Shown here: positions 6,688 to 13,373 of the stretch, one piece after another
Position numbering within the stretch: position 1 is the first letter of the stretch
How the letters are laid out: each line of letters begins with the position of its first letter
Virus record (IMG/VR): IMGVR_UViG_3300048582_000018
Coordinates: 1-43,452 of that record
Strand: one strand, 5' to 3'
DNA from: a virus
DNA: 43,452 nucleotides
Made by a program: the position numbers and the translations under genes
Notes under the pieces: model-generated
What the model saw: the letters and a program-made list of their open reading frames with translations, nothing else
Database searches by the model: none
What the model was told of the DNA's origin: nothing

Positions 6688-7919
6688 GCCAAATCCTCCG
6701 AGCCCAACGCCTCGAATCCATCAGCCACTGGCGCCATCTCCAGCGCCGGGCGCTTATCCGTTACCGGTGCGAGCACTGGCTTACCTTCGGACTGACCGAT
6801 CAGCGACTCGACCTTCGACCACCGGCGAGGGCTGTCTTTGAGCAGCTTCTCGGCTTGCGTCGGGCTGATCAGTTTGAAGCTGTACATCTCGTCGACCTTG
6901 AGGCGCATAGCCTTGAGCGTAGCCTCGACCTCGGACTCGTCGGTCCATGCGCGAGAGCCACGACGACCGGCGACGACCTTGAAGCCGACCAGGTTCTCGC
7001 CAGCCATTGCGCGGCGGTAAGACTCCTCGCGCACCGCCTTACACCAGTCCTCGATAAGGTCGACTTTGCGCAGACTCGCTGCCAGCCAATCCAGATCGAC
7101 GCCGGCGGTTGGCTCACAGGCCGGTGCGTCCAGGTTTGCGAAGTCGTCGGCTGACGCAGGCGGGGAGTCGAACACCACGGTCGCCACGTCGTTTCGCAGC
7201 TTTGGGCAGGTCGCCCTCGCCTTACAGTAGTACTTGCTGCAGTGCTCGCCCGGGGTGAGATGCGGCTCGATCTCGCTGTACTCCTTACCGATCAGCTCGA
7301 CAGCGGTCTGGCCACGGCGGCCGGCGTACCGGGCGAACTCCATCAGATGGTCAACCTCGACCTCGTGGATGTCCGGCTTGCTGGACTTGGGCGGCTGCAC
7401 GATGACGCAATGCACGCGGGTGAAGTCCTGCACGATGCTGAACTCGTCCAGCGCGCCGAGCGCGTAGAACTTGAGCTGTGGCGTCTTGGCTGAGACTTCG
7501 TTCTGCCCGGTCTTAAGGTCCACGATCCACATCTCGCCGTCAGGCGTGACGATGATGGCGTCGGCAGTGCCGAAGCTATCCGGCACACCGATGACATTGG
7601 AGTAGTCAACCCGGTGCTCGACGAACAACTGACCGTCGGTATTGGCGACGATCTCGCGGATGATGCCGACGTAGGTCTGCACCATCTCAGTCATCTTGTC
7701 GTCCACCTCGTACTTGTAACCCTCGACCTCGATCAGACGACCGCGATAGGCCTCGGCGTCTTTGTCGTCGGTCAGGCACCACGATGCCAGTTCATGCGCG
7801 GCAGTGCCCCAGCGTGCTGACTCTCCAGCGCTGTCGGGTAGGCCGTCGCACATGGCGAGGGTGCCGGGGCACGCCAGCCACCGGGCTGACGCGCTGGCGC
7901 TTAATAGTGCATGTGCCAT
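6684..7919 (-). CDS. DUF2800 RecB-like PD-(D/E)XK nuclease
   Basis: A 411-residue DUF2800 protein, a Cas4/RecB-like exonuclease of phage replication and recombination modules. The N-terminus LSASASARWLACPGT and RWGTAAHELASWCL are family hallmarks. The nuclease core is SFGTADAIIVT...MWIVDLKTG (catalytic D and D-x-K, about residues 118-138) followed by QLKFYALGAL. A cysteine cluster HCSKYYCKARATCPKLR (about 225-241) suggests an iron-sulfur cluster as in AddB/Cas4. It begins with TAATG against the preceding 55-aa gene and pairs functionally with DUF2815. Confidence 0.92.
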   Translation of the reverse strand: MAHALLSASASARWLACPGTLAMCDGLPDSAGESARWGTAAHELASWCLTDDKDAEAYRGRLIEVEGYKYEVDDKMTEMVQTYVGIIREIVANTDGQLFVEHRVDYSNVIGVPDSFGTADAIIVTPDGEMWIVDLKTGQNEVSAKTPQLKFYALGALDEFSIVQDFTRVHCVIVQPPKSSKPDIHEVEVDHLMEFARYAGRRGQTAVELIGKEYSEIEPHLTPGEHCSKYYCKARATCPKLRNDVATVVFDSPPASADDFANLDAPACEPTAGVDLDWLAASLRKVDLIEDWCKAVREESYRRAMAGENLVGFKVVAGRRGSRAWTDESEVEATLKAMRLKVDEMYSFKLISPTQAEKLLKDSPRRWSKVESLIGQSEGKPVLAPVTDKRPALEMAPVADGFEALGSEDLA

Positions 7920-8086
7920 TAGTGAGACTCCTCTGGCTCAACTTCCTGCCCACCCAGGGTCTGCAGGAAGTTGGCGGCGTAGATGTGGGCGAGGCTTTTC
8001 TCATCGAAGCCCTCGCCGTCGAAGTCGACCCGCACATCGGCAGAGCCGTCGACGGTGTCGGTGAACGTGATGGTCGCGGTAGCCAT
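7919..8086 (-). CDS. 55-aa acidic small protein
   Basis: MATATITFTDTVDGSADVRVDFDGEGFDEKSLAH... is an acidic peptide with two beta-strand-like stretches, then a helix (SLAHIYAANFLQTLGG) and an acidic tail. A strong GGAGG lies 8 bases upstream of the ATG, and the stop shares one base with the DUF2800 start (TAATG). Short proteins of this layout (strand-strand-helix, with FDxxxxDxxSxAH) are common in phage early operons. I give no function. Confidence 0.78.
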   Translation of the reverse strand: MATATITFTDTVDGSADVRVDFDGEGFDEKSLAHIYAANFLQTLGGQEVEPEESH

Positions 8087-8088
8087 GG

Positions 8089-8478
8089 TTACACCTCCAA
8101 CAATGCAGTGGCTGCCGCGTGGTACTCGGCGAACTTCTCCGGTGCCAGCTCGCTCGCCTTCGGTGCGCCGAACTTGCCCAGCAGCTCGATCAGTTGCGCG
8201 CGCTTGCCCGCCTTGCCGAGTGCCAGGGTGATGTCGATCACGTCCTGCTTGCTGATGTCAGCGACCGGATCAGCGGCTGCAGGTGCAGGCTCGTCCTTTG
8301 GCTCGGGCGTAGCAACAGGGGCCACTTCGGCCACCGGCTCGGGCTTGGGGTCAGCTTTGACCTTCTCGACCTTGGCCGGCTTGGACTCTTTGACCGGCAC
8401 GCTGGCGCCAGTGCTCAGTGCGGCGATCAGGTCGCGGATGTTGGTGTTCAGTTCGGCGATTGCGATTTCAAGACTCAT
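8089..8478 (-). CDS. 129-aa protein with Ala/Pro/Glu/Lys-rich linker
   Basis: Three parts are visible: an N-terminal helix (MSLEIAIAELNTNIRDLIAAL, residues 1-21), a long low-complexity linker of A, P, E, K and V (about 25-72), and a C-terminal helical domain with DVIDITLALGKAGKRAQLIELLGKFGAPKASEL (about 79-111). The C-terminal part resembles domains seen in phage early proteins next to DUF2800/DUF2815, perhaps a protein-protein adaptor. I cannot name the family. GGAG stands before the ATG. Confidence 0.78.
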   Translation of the reverse strand: MSLEIAIAELNTNIRDLIAALSTGASVPVKESKPAKVEKVKADPKPEPVAEVAPVATPEPKDEPAPAAADPVADISKQDVIDITLALGKAGKRAQLIELLGKFGAPKASELAPEKFAEYHAAATALLEV

Positions 8479-8484
8479 GGGGTG

Positions 8485-8742
8485 TTACTCCGGTTGGGTG
8501 GTTGTGTATGCGTAAGCAGCGTCGAGGCGCTGCCGGTCCCGCAGGGTTTGCTCGTTGTAGTCAACGAGATTGGTGACAGACTCGACGATCTCGGCGCCGC
8601 GTTCCCACTCAGCAGTCACCTCAGTGCCAATGCACTGCAGTGCCGCCAAGGCGAGCAGGTTGCCGGTGTCGATAGCTCTGTTCTCGATCTCGCGGCGAGT
8701 GAGGTGTGATTCGACGGTTCCAAGCAGTTGGTGGTAGTGCAT
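8485..8742 (-). CDS. 85-aa uncharacterised first gene of the leftward early operon
   Basis: Mostly helical 85-residue protein (MHYHQLLGTVESHLTRREIENRAIDTGNLLALAALQC...), with no recognised domain. It is the first leftward gene after the immunity operon's terminator and has an operator copy 43 bases upstream and GAGGA before the ATG, so it is probably among the first genes relieved when the repressor is lost. The next gene begins 6 bases after its stop. Confidence 0.75.
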   Translation of the reverse strand: MHYHQLLGTVESHLTRREIENRAIDTGNLLALAALQCIGTEVTAEWERGAEIVESVTNLVDYNEQTLRDRQRLDAAYAYTTTQPE

Positions 8743-8784
8743 TGCTTAATCCTCGTTGCTGGTATTGGTGCCACGGGTACAAGT

Positions 8785-8800
8785 TTAAGCAGATGCTAAA
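8785..8800. promoter_or_regulatory. Repressor operator copy
   Basis: TTAAGCAGATGCTAAA matches the genome's operator consensus TTTAGCAnnTGCTAAA with one substitution. It lies in front of the 85-aa gene, just after the terminator of the repressor operon. It is the most likely control site of the main leftward early promoter (PL analogue). Confidence 0.74.
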
Positions 8801-8812
8801 CGCACTGTCAAC

Positions 8813-8835
8813 AAAAAAGCCCGCGCTCGGCGGGC
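8813..8835 (-). terminator. Rho-independent terminator of the repressor operon
   Basis: On the minus strand GCCCGC-CGAGC-GCGGGC is followed by six T and G. It begins 17 bases after the stop of the 54-aa gene and closes the two-gene repressor transcript before the next operator. Confidence 0.84.
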
Positions 8836-8851
8836 CGGGTGACTGAGTGGG

Positions 8852-9016
8852 TTAGTACAGCCAAACCGCACCGGCTGACCCGATGACAATGAGCACGAGC
8901 AGCACCCGGTGTACGAGCAGCCGCTTGCGCGTGCTGATGGAGCAGAGCGATTGCACTTCGGGCGGTGCTTTTTGTTGTGCCAGGTACATCACGCGCTGCC
9001 GGTCTAGTTCGTTCAT
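8852..9016 (-). CDS. 54-aa membrane peptide coupled to the repressor
   Basis: MNELDRQRVMYLAQQKAPPE... has a basic region (STRKRLLVHR, about 28-37) followed by one hydrophobic segment (VLLVLIVIGSAGAVWLY, 38-54) reaching the C-terminus, so it looks like a tail-anchored inner-membrane protein. Its ATG overlaps the repressor stop by ATGA and a terminator follows, so it should be made in lysogens together with the repressor. That context fits an exclusion or host-interaction role; function is not shown by sequence. Confidence 0.74.
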   Translation of the reverse strand: MNELDRQRVMYLAQQKAPPEVQSLCSISTRKRLLVHRVLLVLIVIGSAGAVWLY

Positions 9017-9426
9017 TTATCACCCAACAAGGAAAGCAATCGGCGAATGTAGGTCTCGTCCAGGGCGCCGCGTTCCTGTGCGAGAGCGACCAGTTCAGCG
9101 AATTGCCGAGGTGTGGCCTTGGTTCCGGTATCACTGAGCATCTGCCCGACGAGCACGATGGTGTCGCTCACACTACCCTCGTCGATCCGGCTCACATAAC
9201 TGTCGTGCTTCTTGTCCAACCATCCGTTCGGCATGCGCAGGCGCTGCTCGATTCCACGCGCCACCTTCTCGGTCACCTGGCGCACCGGGCGGGGGCCGAC
9301 CATCTGACTCAGGTACGACGGCGAGCTGTAGCCGAGCATCTTGGCCAGACTGGTGGCACCCTCGTGTTGCCGGATCAGGGCGCGCAGGTTCTCCCGTCGC
9401 AGCTTGAACACTTCGTCCGTTGGCAT
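9013..9426 (-). CDS. CI-like repressor (HTH, no peptidase domain)
   Basis: A 137-residue transcription regulator. An N-terminal HTH (RRENLRALIRQHEGATSLAKMLGYSSPSYLSQMVG, about 10-44) is followed by VARGIEQRLRMPNGWLD (about 55-71), typical of phage CI/Cro-type regulators, then a helical C-terminus. There is no S24/LexA-like self-cleavage domain with its Ser-Lys pair, so induction must work differently from lambda CI. It is divergent from the Cro-like gene at 9486, with operators in the gap. AAAGGA precedes the ATG. Confidence 0.86.
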   Translation of the reverse strand: MPTDEVFKLRRENLRALIRQHEGATSLAKMLGYSSPSYLSQMVGPRPVRQVTEKVARGIEQRLRMPNGWLDKKHDSYVSRIDEGSVSDTIVLVGQMLSDTGTKATPRQFAELVALAQERGALDETYIRRLLSLLGDK

Positions 9427-9436
9427 GACTCAATCC

Positions 9437-9461
9437 TTTAGCGTATGCTGCACATGCTAAA
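9437..9461. promoter_or_regulatory. Immunity-region operators, two overlapping copies
   Basis: The 25 bases run TTTAGC...GCTAAA and are palindromic as a whole. They can be read as two 16-bp sites offset by nine bases: 9437-9452 (TTTAGCGTATGCTGCA) and 9446-9461 (TGCTGCACATGCTAAA), each with one strong half. They lie in the 59-base gap between the divergent repressor and Cro-like genes, the place expected for the lysis-lysogeny operators. Confidence 0.82.
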
Positions 9462-9485
9462 TCCATTTCAGCAGGATCATAACAC

Positions 9486-9806
9486 ATGAGCGACATGTCC
9501 CAGTTCAAAGCGTGGATGCGGATCGCCACCCCGGAGGAGCAGCGCACGCTCGCCGAGGCGGCCGGTACATCGCGCCACTATCTATACCACTTAGCGAATG
9601 ACCGGTCGCGCTATGGCCGCAGCGCCAGCGCAGACTTGGCCGGTCGTATCGAGGCGGCTTCGCGCGTCCTGTGCGCCAGCAATCCCAAGCTGCCGATCAT
9701 CAGGCGCACCGACCTGTGCGAGGCGTGCCGGAGCTGTGAGTTCGCACGCAAGTGCCTGGGCGATCAGCTCATCACCGAGAGCGAGTTTCGCGTCATTAGT
9801 GATTAA
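9486..9806 (+). CDS. Cro-like HTH regulator with Cys-rich tail
   Basis: A 106-residue protein. The HTH-like region is TPEEQRTLAEAAGTSRHYLYHLANDRSRYGRSASADLAGRIEAAS (about 15-60). The C-terminus contains DLCEACRSCEFARKCLG (Cys at about 76, 79, 82 and 88), a possible zinc-binding knuckle. Its place opposite the CI-like gene and at the head of the rightward early genes supports a Cro role. AGGA lies 10 bases upstream of the ATG. Cysteine clusters are unusual in Cro proteins, but similar LCEACxxC tails occur in some phage regulators. Confidence 0.8.
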   Translation: MSDMSQFKAWMRIATPEEQRTLAEAAGTSRHYLYHLANDRSRYGRSASADLAGRIEAASRVLCASNPKLPIIRRTDLCEACRSCEFARKCLGDQLITESEFRVISD

Positions 9807-9829
9807 CCCCAACCAACGAGGCTAAACCA

Positions 9830-10015
9830 ATGCAGCCGCAAGACCCTAACTACAAACCCAAGACCACAATTATCCCTGCTAATCCCGACCTGTTCCTCAA
9901 CGCCATGCTCGTCGTAGCGTGGGTCATCGAGGACGGCAAGGTGGCCAAGGCCATCACCGCCCCGGAGCGTGTCGTGTATGCGCCTTTGCGCTTGGCAGGG
10001 AGCAAAGATGAATGA
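9830..10015 (+). CDS. 61-aa uncharacterised protein coupled to the primase
   Basis: MQPQDPNYKPKTTIIPANPDLFLNAMLVVAWVIEDGKVAKAITAPERVVYAPL... has a GAGG before its ATG and ends in the ATGA overlap with the primase start. The middle (VVAWVIEDGKVAKAITAPERVV) looks like a small folded strand-turn-strand unit, not a membrane segment. No family is recognised. Position suggests early expression with the primase. Confidence 0.72.
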   Translation: MQPQDPNYKPKTTIIPANPDLFLNAMLVVAWVIEDGKVAKAITAPERVVYAPLRLAGSKDE

Positions 10016-12252
10016 ACAGTGCAGTGACTATCTACGGCGCTCTCCCCGCCGAGTGGGATGCCTTTGTCAAAGCCGGGCTGATGCCCGACATGCTGCCCTA
10101 TGTGGCCGACCCCGGTGTTCAAGCGCAGCCTGAGAACCCAAACGAGCAAACCAAGCGGAGCTGGCGCCCAGGCACGAAGATGCCGGGGGTGGTTGATCCG
10201 AACGGCTTTGGCCGTGGGCTGCGCAAGTGGAACGAACACATCACGACTGAGCGCGACATACGCCGCTGGCGCGACGACGCAAGGCTTGGCTTCTGTGTCG
10301 TCACTCGCCGGCTGCGAGCTATCGATGTGGACGTGGAGGACGCGGCCGAGGCGCACGCTATCGAGTCGTTGATCGTCGAGCACCTGGGTCTGCACCCTAC
10401 TCGCCGGCGCTCGAACAGCAGCAAGTTCGCGGTGGCGGTCATCGTCGAGGGTGAGCTTGGCAAGACGGTGGTCCAAACCAAGTCCGGTGGGGCTGTCGAG
10501 TTCCTCGGCAACAAGCAGCAGTTCTTTGCCGTGGGGATGCACAAGTCCGGTGTGCGCTACACATGGGACGGCGGTGTGCCGGACCAGTTCGACGTGGTCA
10601 CCCTGGCCGACTACAACAACCTTATCGACGTGATCGCTGCGCAGTACGGCACCGAGATCAGCCGCGAGCGCCTGAGCGTCGGGACGGTTGAGCGCACCGC
10701 CTTGGACATCGACGACAACATGGTCGAGTTCATGCAGGAGCAGGACATCGTCAAGCACATCGGCAACGACGGTAAGGTGTTCATCCGCTGCCCGTTCGAG
10801 GACCAGCACACCTCACCCGATGCCGATCACACCGCCACCGTGTACTTCCCCGCTGGCGTGGGTGGCTACACCGAGGGGAACTTCCGGTGCCAGCACGCGC
10901 ACTGCGCGATGCGCACCAAGTCGGAGTTTGAGCAGGCGATAGGCTATTACCGTGAGCAGTTTGCGGTGGTTGAGGTAAGCCCGGAGGAGGAAGCGCGCGA
11001 GGCTGCTGTCCCTGACTTCGACCGCAACGCGCAGACCGGCAAGATACTCACGAACCCGAGCAACGTCATGCGCGCGCTGCGCTGCCCGGAGTGGTTGGGC
11101 GTTGACGTGGCTTATGACGACTTCCTCGGCGAGCTGGTCATAAGCCCCCACGGTCGGCGCGAGTGGCGCCCGTTTCGGGATGCCGACTACATGCGCCTAC
11201 GCCTGCGGATGGAAGCGCAAGGGCTGGCCGTAGGCTCGGAGTTGATCAAGGAGGCTGTAGGCTTGCGCGCCGATGACAACCACACCGACAGCGCAAAGCT
11301 GTGGCTCAAGCACGAAGTGCCGGAGTGGGATGGTGTGCCGCGTATTGACTCGTTTTATCCGCGCGCCTTTGGTACTGACGACACACCGTACACCCGCGCG
11401 GTCGGTGCCTACACCTGGACCGCACTGGCGGCGCGTGTGCTCGACCCCGGTCATAAAGTCGACATGGCGCCGATCCTGTCCTCCGGTGAGGGGTGCCGGA
11501 AGTCGGAGAGTATCGCGGCGATGGTGCCGGACCGTGAGTTCTTTGTCGAACTCGACCTTGGCGACAACGACAAGGAGCTGGTGAGGCTGATGCGCGGAAA
11601 GCTGATCTCGGAACTGGGTGAGATGAAAGGTCTGAACAAGCGCCAGGCCGGTGAGACCAAGGCGTTTATCACTCGCCGGGTGGATGAGTGGCGCCCTGTC
11701 TATAAGGAGTTCGCCATCAAGGCGCCGCGCCGGTTGCTGTTTATCGGCACCACCAACGAGCTGGAGATGCTTTCGGACAACACCGGCCGGCGCCGGTGGC
11801 TGCCGATGGTCATCACTCGGGCCGACACCGATCTGATCGAGAGCGAACGCCTGCAGTTATGGGCCGAGGGTGTTGCGCGGTTCAAAACCAACGGGCGGGT
11901 CGAGTTCGAGGCGGCCGAGGAGTTGGCAAAACAGGAGCACGGCAAGTTCGAGGAGACGCATGTGTGGGACGAACTTATCGGTGGTTGGCTGGATCAGCCT
12001 GCCGATTTTGATGAGGAATTTCGCAACCAAGACAAGCCATTTACGACCGCCCAAATACTCATCAAGGCGCTCGGTTTACCTGCCTCAGAGGTTGCGAGGA
12101 AGTCTCACAGTAATGCGGTTGCCTCAGTACTAAAACGCCTCGGATATGAGTCAGTGCAGATTAGGATGGATGGGCACAAGCCAAGGGTTTGGCGAAAAAC
12201 TGCGAACTCGTTAAAAACTGCAAGTTCGGAAGTGAGGCAAAGGGGTATGTGA
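10012..12252 (+). CDS. PrimPol-VapE primase-helicase
   Basis: A 746-residue replication initiator. Residues about 1-210 form an archaeo-eukaryotic type primase/polymerase domain, with the acidic metal site AIDVDVED (about 103-109), RRRSNSSKF and VEFLGNKQQFFAVGMHKSG. A Cys/His zinc unit follows (IRCPFEDQHT...FRCQHAHC, about 259-299). The C-terminal half is a VirE/VapE P-loop ATPase: PEWDGVPRIDSFYP, then LSSGEGCRKSESI (about 487-499) in which the Gly before the P-loop Lys is Arg, KLISELGEMKGLNK, and LLFIGTTNELEMLSDNTGRRRWLPM. Start ATG overlaps the previous gene by ATGA. The iteron-like repeats and hairpin directly behind it suggest it acts at its own origin. Confidence 0.93.
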   Translation: MNSAVTIYGALPAEWDAFVKAGLMPDMLPYVADPGVQAQPENPNEQTKRSWRPGTKMPGVVDPNGFGRGLRKWNEHITTERDIRRWRDDARLGFCVVTRRLRAIDVDVEDAAEAHAIESLIVEHLGLHPTRRRSNSSKFAVAVIVEGELGKTVVQTKSGGAVEFLGNKQQFFAVGMHKSGVRYTWDGGVPDQFDVVTLADYNNLIDVIAAQYGTEISRERLSVGTVERTALDIDDNMVEFMQEQDIVKHIGNDGKVFIRCPFEDQHTSPDADHTATVYFPAGVGGYTEGNFRCQHAHCAMRTKSEFEQAIGYYREQFAVVEVSPEEEAREAAVPDFDRNAQTGKILTNPSNVMRALRCPEWLGVDVAYDDFLGELVISPHGRREWRPFRDADYMRLRLRMEAQGLAVGSELIKEAVGLRADDNHTDSAKLWLKHEVPEWDGVPRIDSFYPRAFGTDDTPYTRAVGAYTWTALAARVLDPGHKVDMAPILSSGEGCRKSESIAAMVPDREFFVELDLGDNDKELVRLMRGKLISELGEMKGLNKRQAGETKAFITRRVDEWRPVYKEFAIKAPRRLLFIGTTNELEMLSDNTGRRRWLPMVITRADTDLIESERLQLWAEGVARFKTNGRVEFEAAEELAKQEHGKFEETHVWDELIGGWLDQPADFDEEFRNQDKPFTTAQILIKALGLPASEVARKSHSNAVASVLKRLGYESVQIRMDGHKPRVWRKTANSLKTASSEVRQRGM
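12195..12221. repeat. Two direct repeats AAAAACTGC in the 3' end of the primase gene
   Basis: AAAAACTGC occurs at 12195-12203 and 12213-12221, 18 bases apart, with CGAACT and AGTTCG as inverted halves between and after them. They form the left edge of a repeat-rich stretch that leads into the iteron-like set. This may be part of the origin, or chance in lysine/threonine codons. Confidence 0.5.
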
Positions 12253-12279
12253 GGCGCATGTGAGCCGGATGCGAGGCGT
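12247..12279 (+). repeat. Three tandem 11-bp iteron-like repeats
   Basis: ATGTGAGGCGC, ATGTGAGCCGG and ATGCGAGGCGT follow each other without gaps at 12247, 12258 and 12269. A related AAGTGAGGCAA lies at 12230. The 11-bp period is one helical turn, as expected for initiator-binding iterons. The array begins at the primase stop codon. Confidence 0.68.
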
Positions 12280-12309
12280 CGCGCAGCCCAATAACTGCGC
12301 GGTGTCCCG

Positions 12310-12443
12310 CTCGCGTCTCTTATGTCTCATATCTTTTACAAACATATGTATATATATAAAAAGAGCCCTCCCGCCCGGCTCGGGGCACCCTCCGGGGAGG
12401 CTGGGGGTAAGTTTCAAAATAGTTGTGAGACATGAGACGCGAG
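12310..12443. other. Long inverted repeat around AT-rich and GC-rich tracts; candidate origin of replication
   Basis: The arms CTCGCGTCTC + ATGTCTCA (12310-12329, with a 2-base TT bulge) and TGAGACATGAGACGCGAG (12426-12443) pair over 18 bp. The 96-base loop holds a TA-rich tract (CATATGTATATATATAAAAA, 12343-12362) beside a GC-rich hairpin-prone stretch (12363-12410). No ORF with coding character crosses it. Iterons, an easily melted tract and a primase-helicase gene next door are the usual parts of an origin. A structured RNA is the alternative. The 12253-12506 interval holds no gene that I can support. Confidence 0.6.
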
Positions 12444-12506
12444 GCAAACGCAGGGATTTTTGAGGCTGTTCGGCTACCGCCACACCGGCACTTTGGGAGG
12501 AACAAA

Positions 12507-12749
12507 ATGGGACATCGCTATGTGGGTATCGGGGAGTCGGGCAGTCGTTGCGGAGAGACTCACCACCGCGCTCGGTTGACCGACCGCGACGTTGATCTGA
12601 TCCGTGAGCTGCACGAGGAACACGGACTCAGCTACGGCGTCCTGGCGGGCAAGTTCGAGGTAAGCAAGTCGGTCATCAGGGACATCTGCCGCTACCGGCG
12701 CAGGACCGAGCGGCCGATCCGGTGGAAAAAGGTGTTGACCACAGATTGA
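12507..12749 (+). CDS. 80-aa HTH protein, possible late-gene regulator
   Basis: From the ATG at 12507 (GGGAGG 6 bases upstream) the protein is MGHRYVGIGESGSRCGETHHRARLTDRDVDLIRELHEEHGLSYGVL..., with a helix-turn-helix RLTDRDVDLIRELHEEHGLSYGVLAGKFEVSKSVIRDICRYRRR (about residues 23-67) and a basic tail. It resembles small phage resolvase-type or Gp-like DNA-binding proteins that precede terminase. It is the first gene after the candidate origin and before packaging genes, a good place for a late activator, though that is inference. Confidence 0.82.
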   Translation: MGHRYVGIGESGSRCGETHHRARLTDRDVDLIRELHEEHGLSYGVLAGKFEVSKSVIRDICRYRRRTERPIRWKKVLTTD

Positions 12750-12785
12750 GCAATCACTCAAACCATTGAGCAAGGAGTCATCAGC

Positions 12786-12932
12786 ATGACCATCGAGCAA
12801 CTGCGCGAACTGTCGCGCACCATGAAGGACTACAGCGACCAGGTGGGCGACCCGCATTGGCTGGCGCACAAGGCTATCGAGGAACTGATCGCTCTGCGCC
12901 TGAGTGCGCAAACACCTCTACCCATCGCCTAG
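12786..12932 (+). CDS. 48-aa uncharacterised protein before terminase
   Basis: MTIEQLRELSRTMKDYSDQVGDPHWLAHKAIEELIALRLS... is a helical, amphipathic peptide with AAGGAG 6-7 bases upstream of the ATG. It ends 9 bases before the small terminase start. The leader just before it contains TTGAGCAAT/ATTGAGCAA repeats (12755-12783). No family is recognised. Confidence 0.7.
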   Translation: MTIEQLRELSRTMKDYSDQVGDPHWLAHKAIEELIALRLSAQTPLPIA

Positions 12933-12941
12933 TGTTGGCGC

Positions 12942-13373
12942 ATGAGCAGAATCCCGAACTTCACAGAAGGTCTAAAGCATGTGTTCCTGGACACATTGCG
13001 GGCGACCTGCAATATCACGTTGGCCGCTCAAGCTGCTGGCGTGAGTTCCAGCACCTGCTACCACCACAAGAAGATCGACCCGCTGTTCTCCGAGCGTTGG
13101 GACGAGGCACTCAACGAGGGTGTCGACCTGCTCGAAGCAGCCGCACACAAGCGCGCGTTCGAGGGTGTCGACGATCCGGTGTTCTTTAAAGGCGAGGAGG
13201 TCGGCAGCGTTCGCAAGTACAGCGACGCGCTGACCATGTTCTTACTCAAGGCACACCGCCCTGACAAGTACCGCGAGCGCAGCCAGATCGACCAGAACAT
13301 GACCGGCGCCATGCAGCTCCAGGTCGTCACCGGAGTGCCCGAAGCATCGAGCGGTGTTGAGGACTTGGTCTGA
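12942..13373 (+). CDS. Small terminase subunit
   Basis: A 143-residue DNA-recognition subunit of the packaging motor. N-terminal HTH: FLDTLRATCNITLAAQAAGVSSSTCYHHKKIDPLFSERWDEALNEG (about 15-60). It is followed by LLEAAAHKRAFEGVDDPVFFKGEEVGSVRKYSDALTMFLLKAHRPDKYRER, the usual helical oligomer region of this family. Its stop overlaps the large terminase ATG (ATGA at 13373), which confirms the assignment. The tail (about 118-143) is not conserved. Confidence 0.9.
   Translation: MSRIPNFTEGLKHVFLDTLRATCNITLAAQAAGVSSSTCYHHKKIDPLFSERWDEALNEGVDLLEAAAHKRAFEGVDDPVFFKGEEVGSVRKYSDALTMFLLKAHRPDKYRERSQIDQNMTGAMQLQVVTGVPEASSGVEDLV

Noticed and set aside
8808-9134. Minus-strand 108-codon ORF over the repressor end
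   Set aside because: It is in another frame of the repressor and 54-aa genes, which have clear coding features and overlapping start and stop.
12211-12483. Minus-strand 90-codon ORF across the candidate origin
   Set aside because: It has no recognisable motif, is opposite to the surrounding genes, and runs across the iteron array and inverted repeat; the translation looks random.
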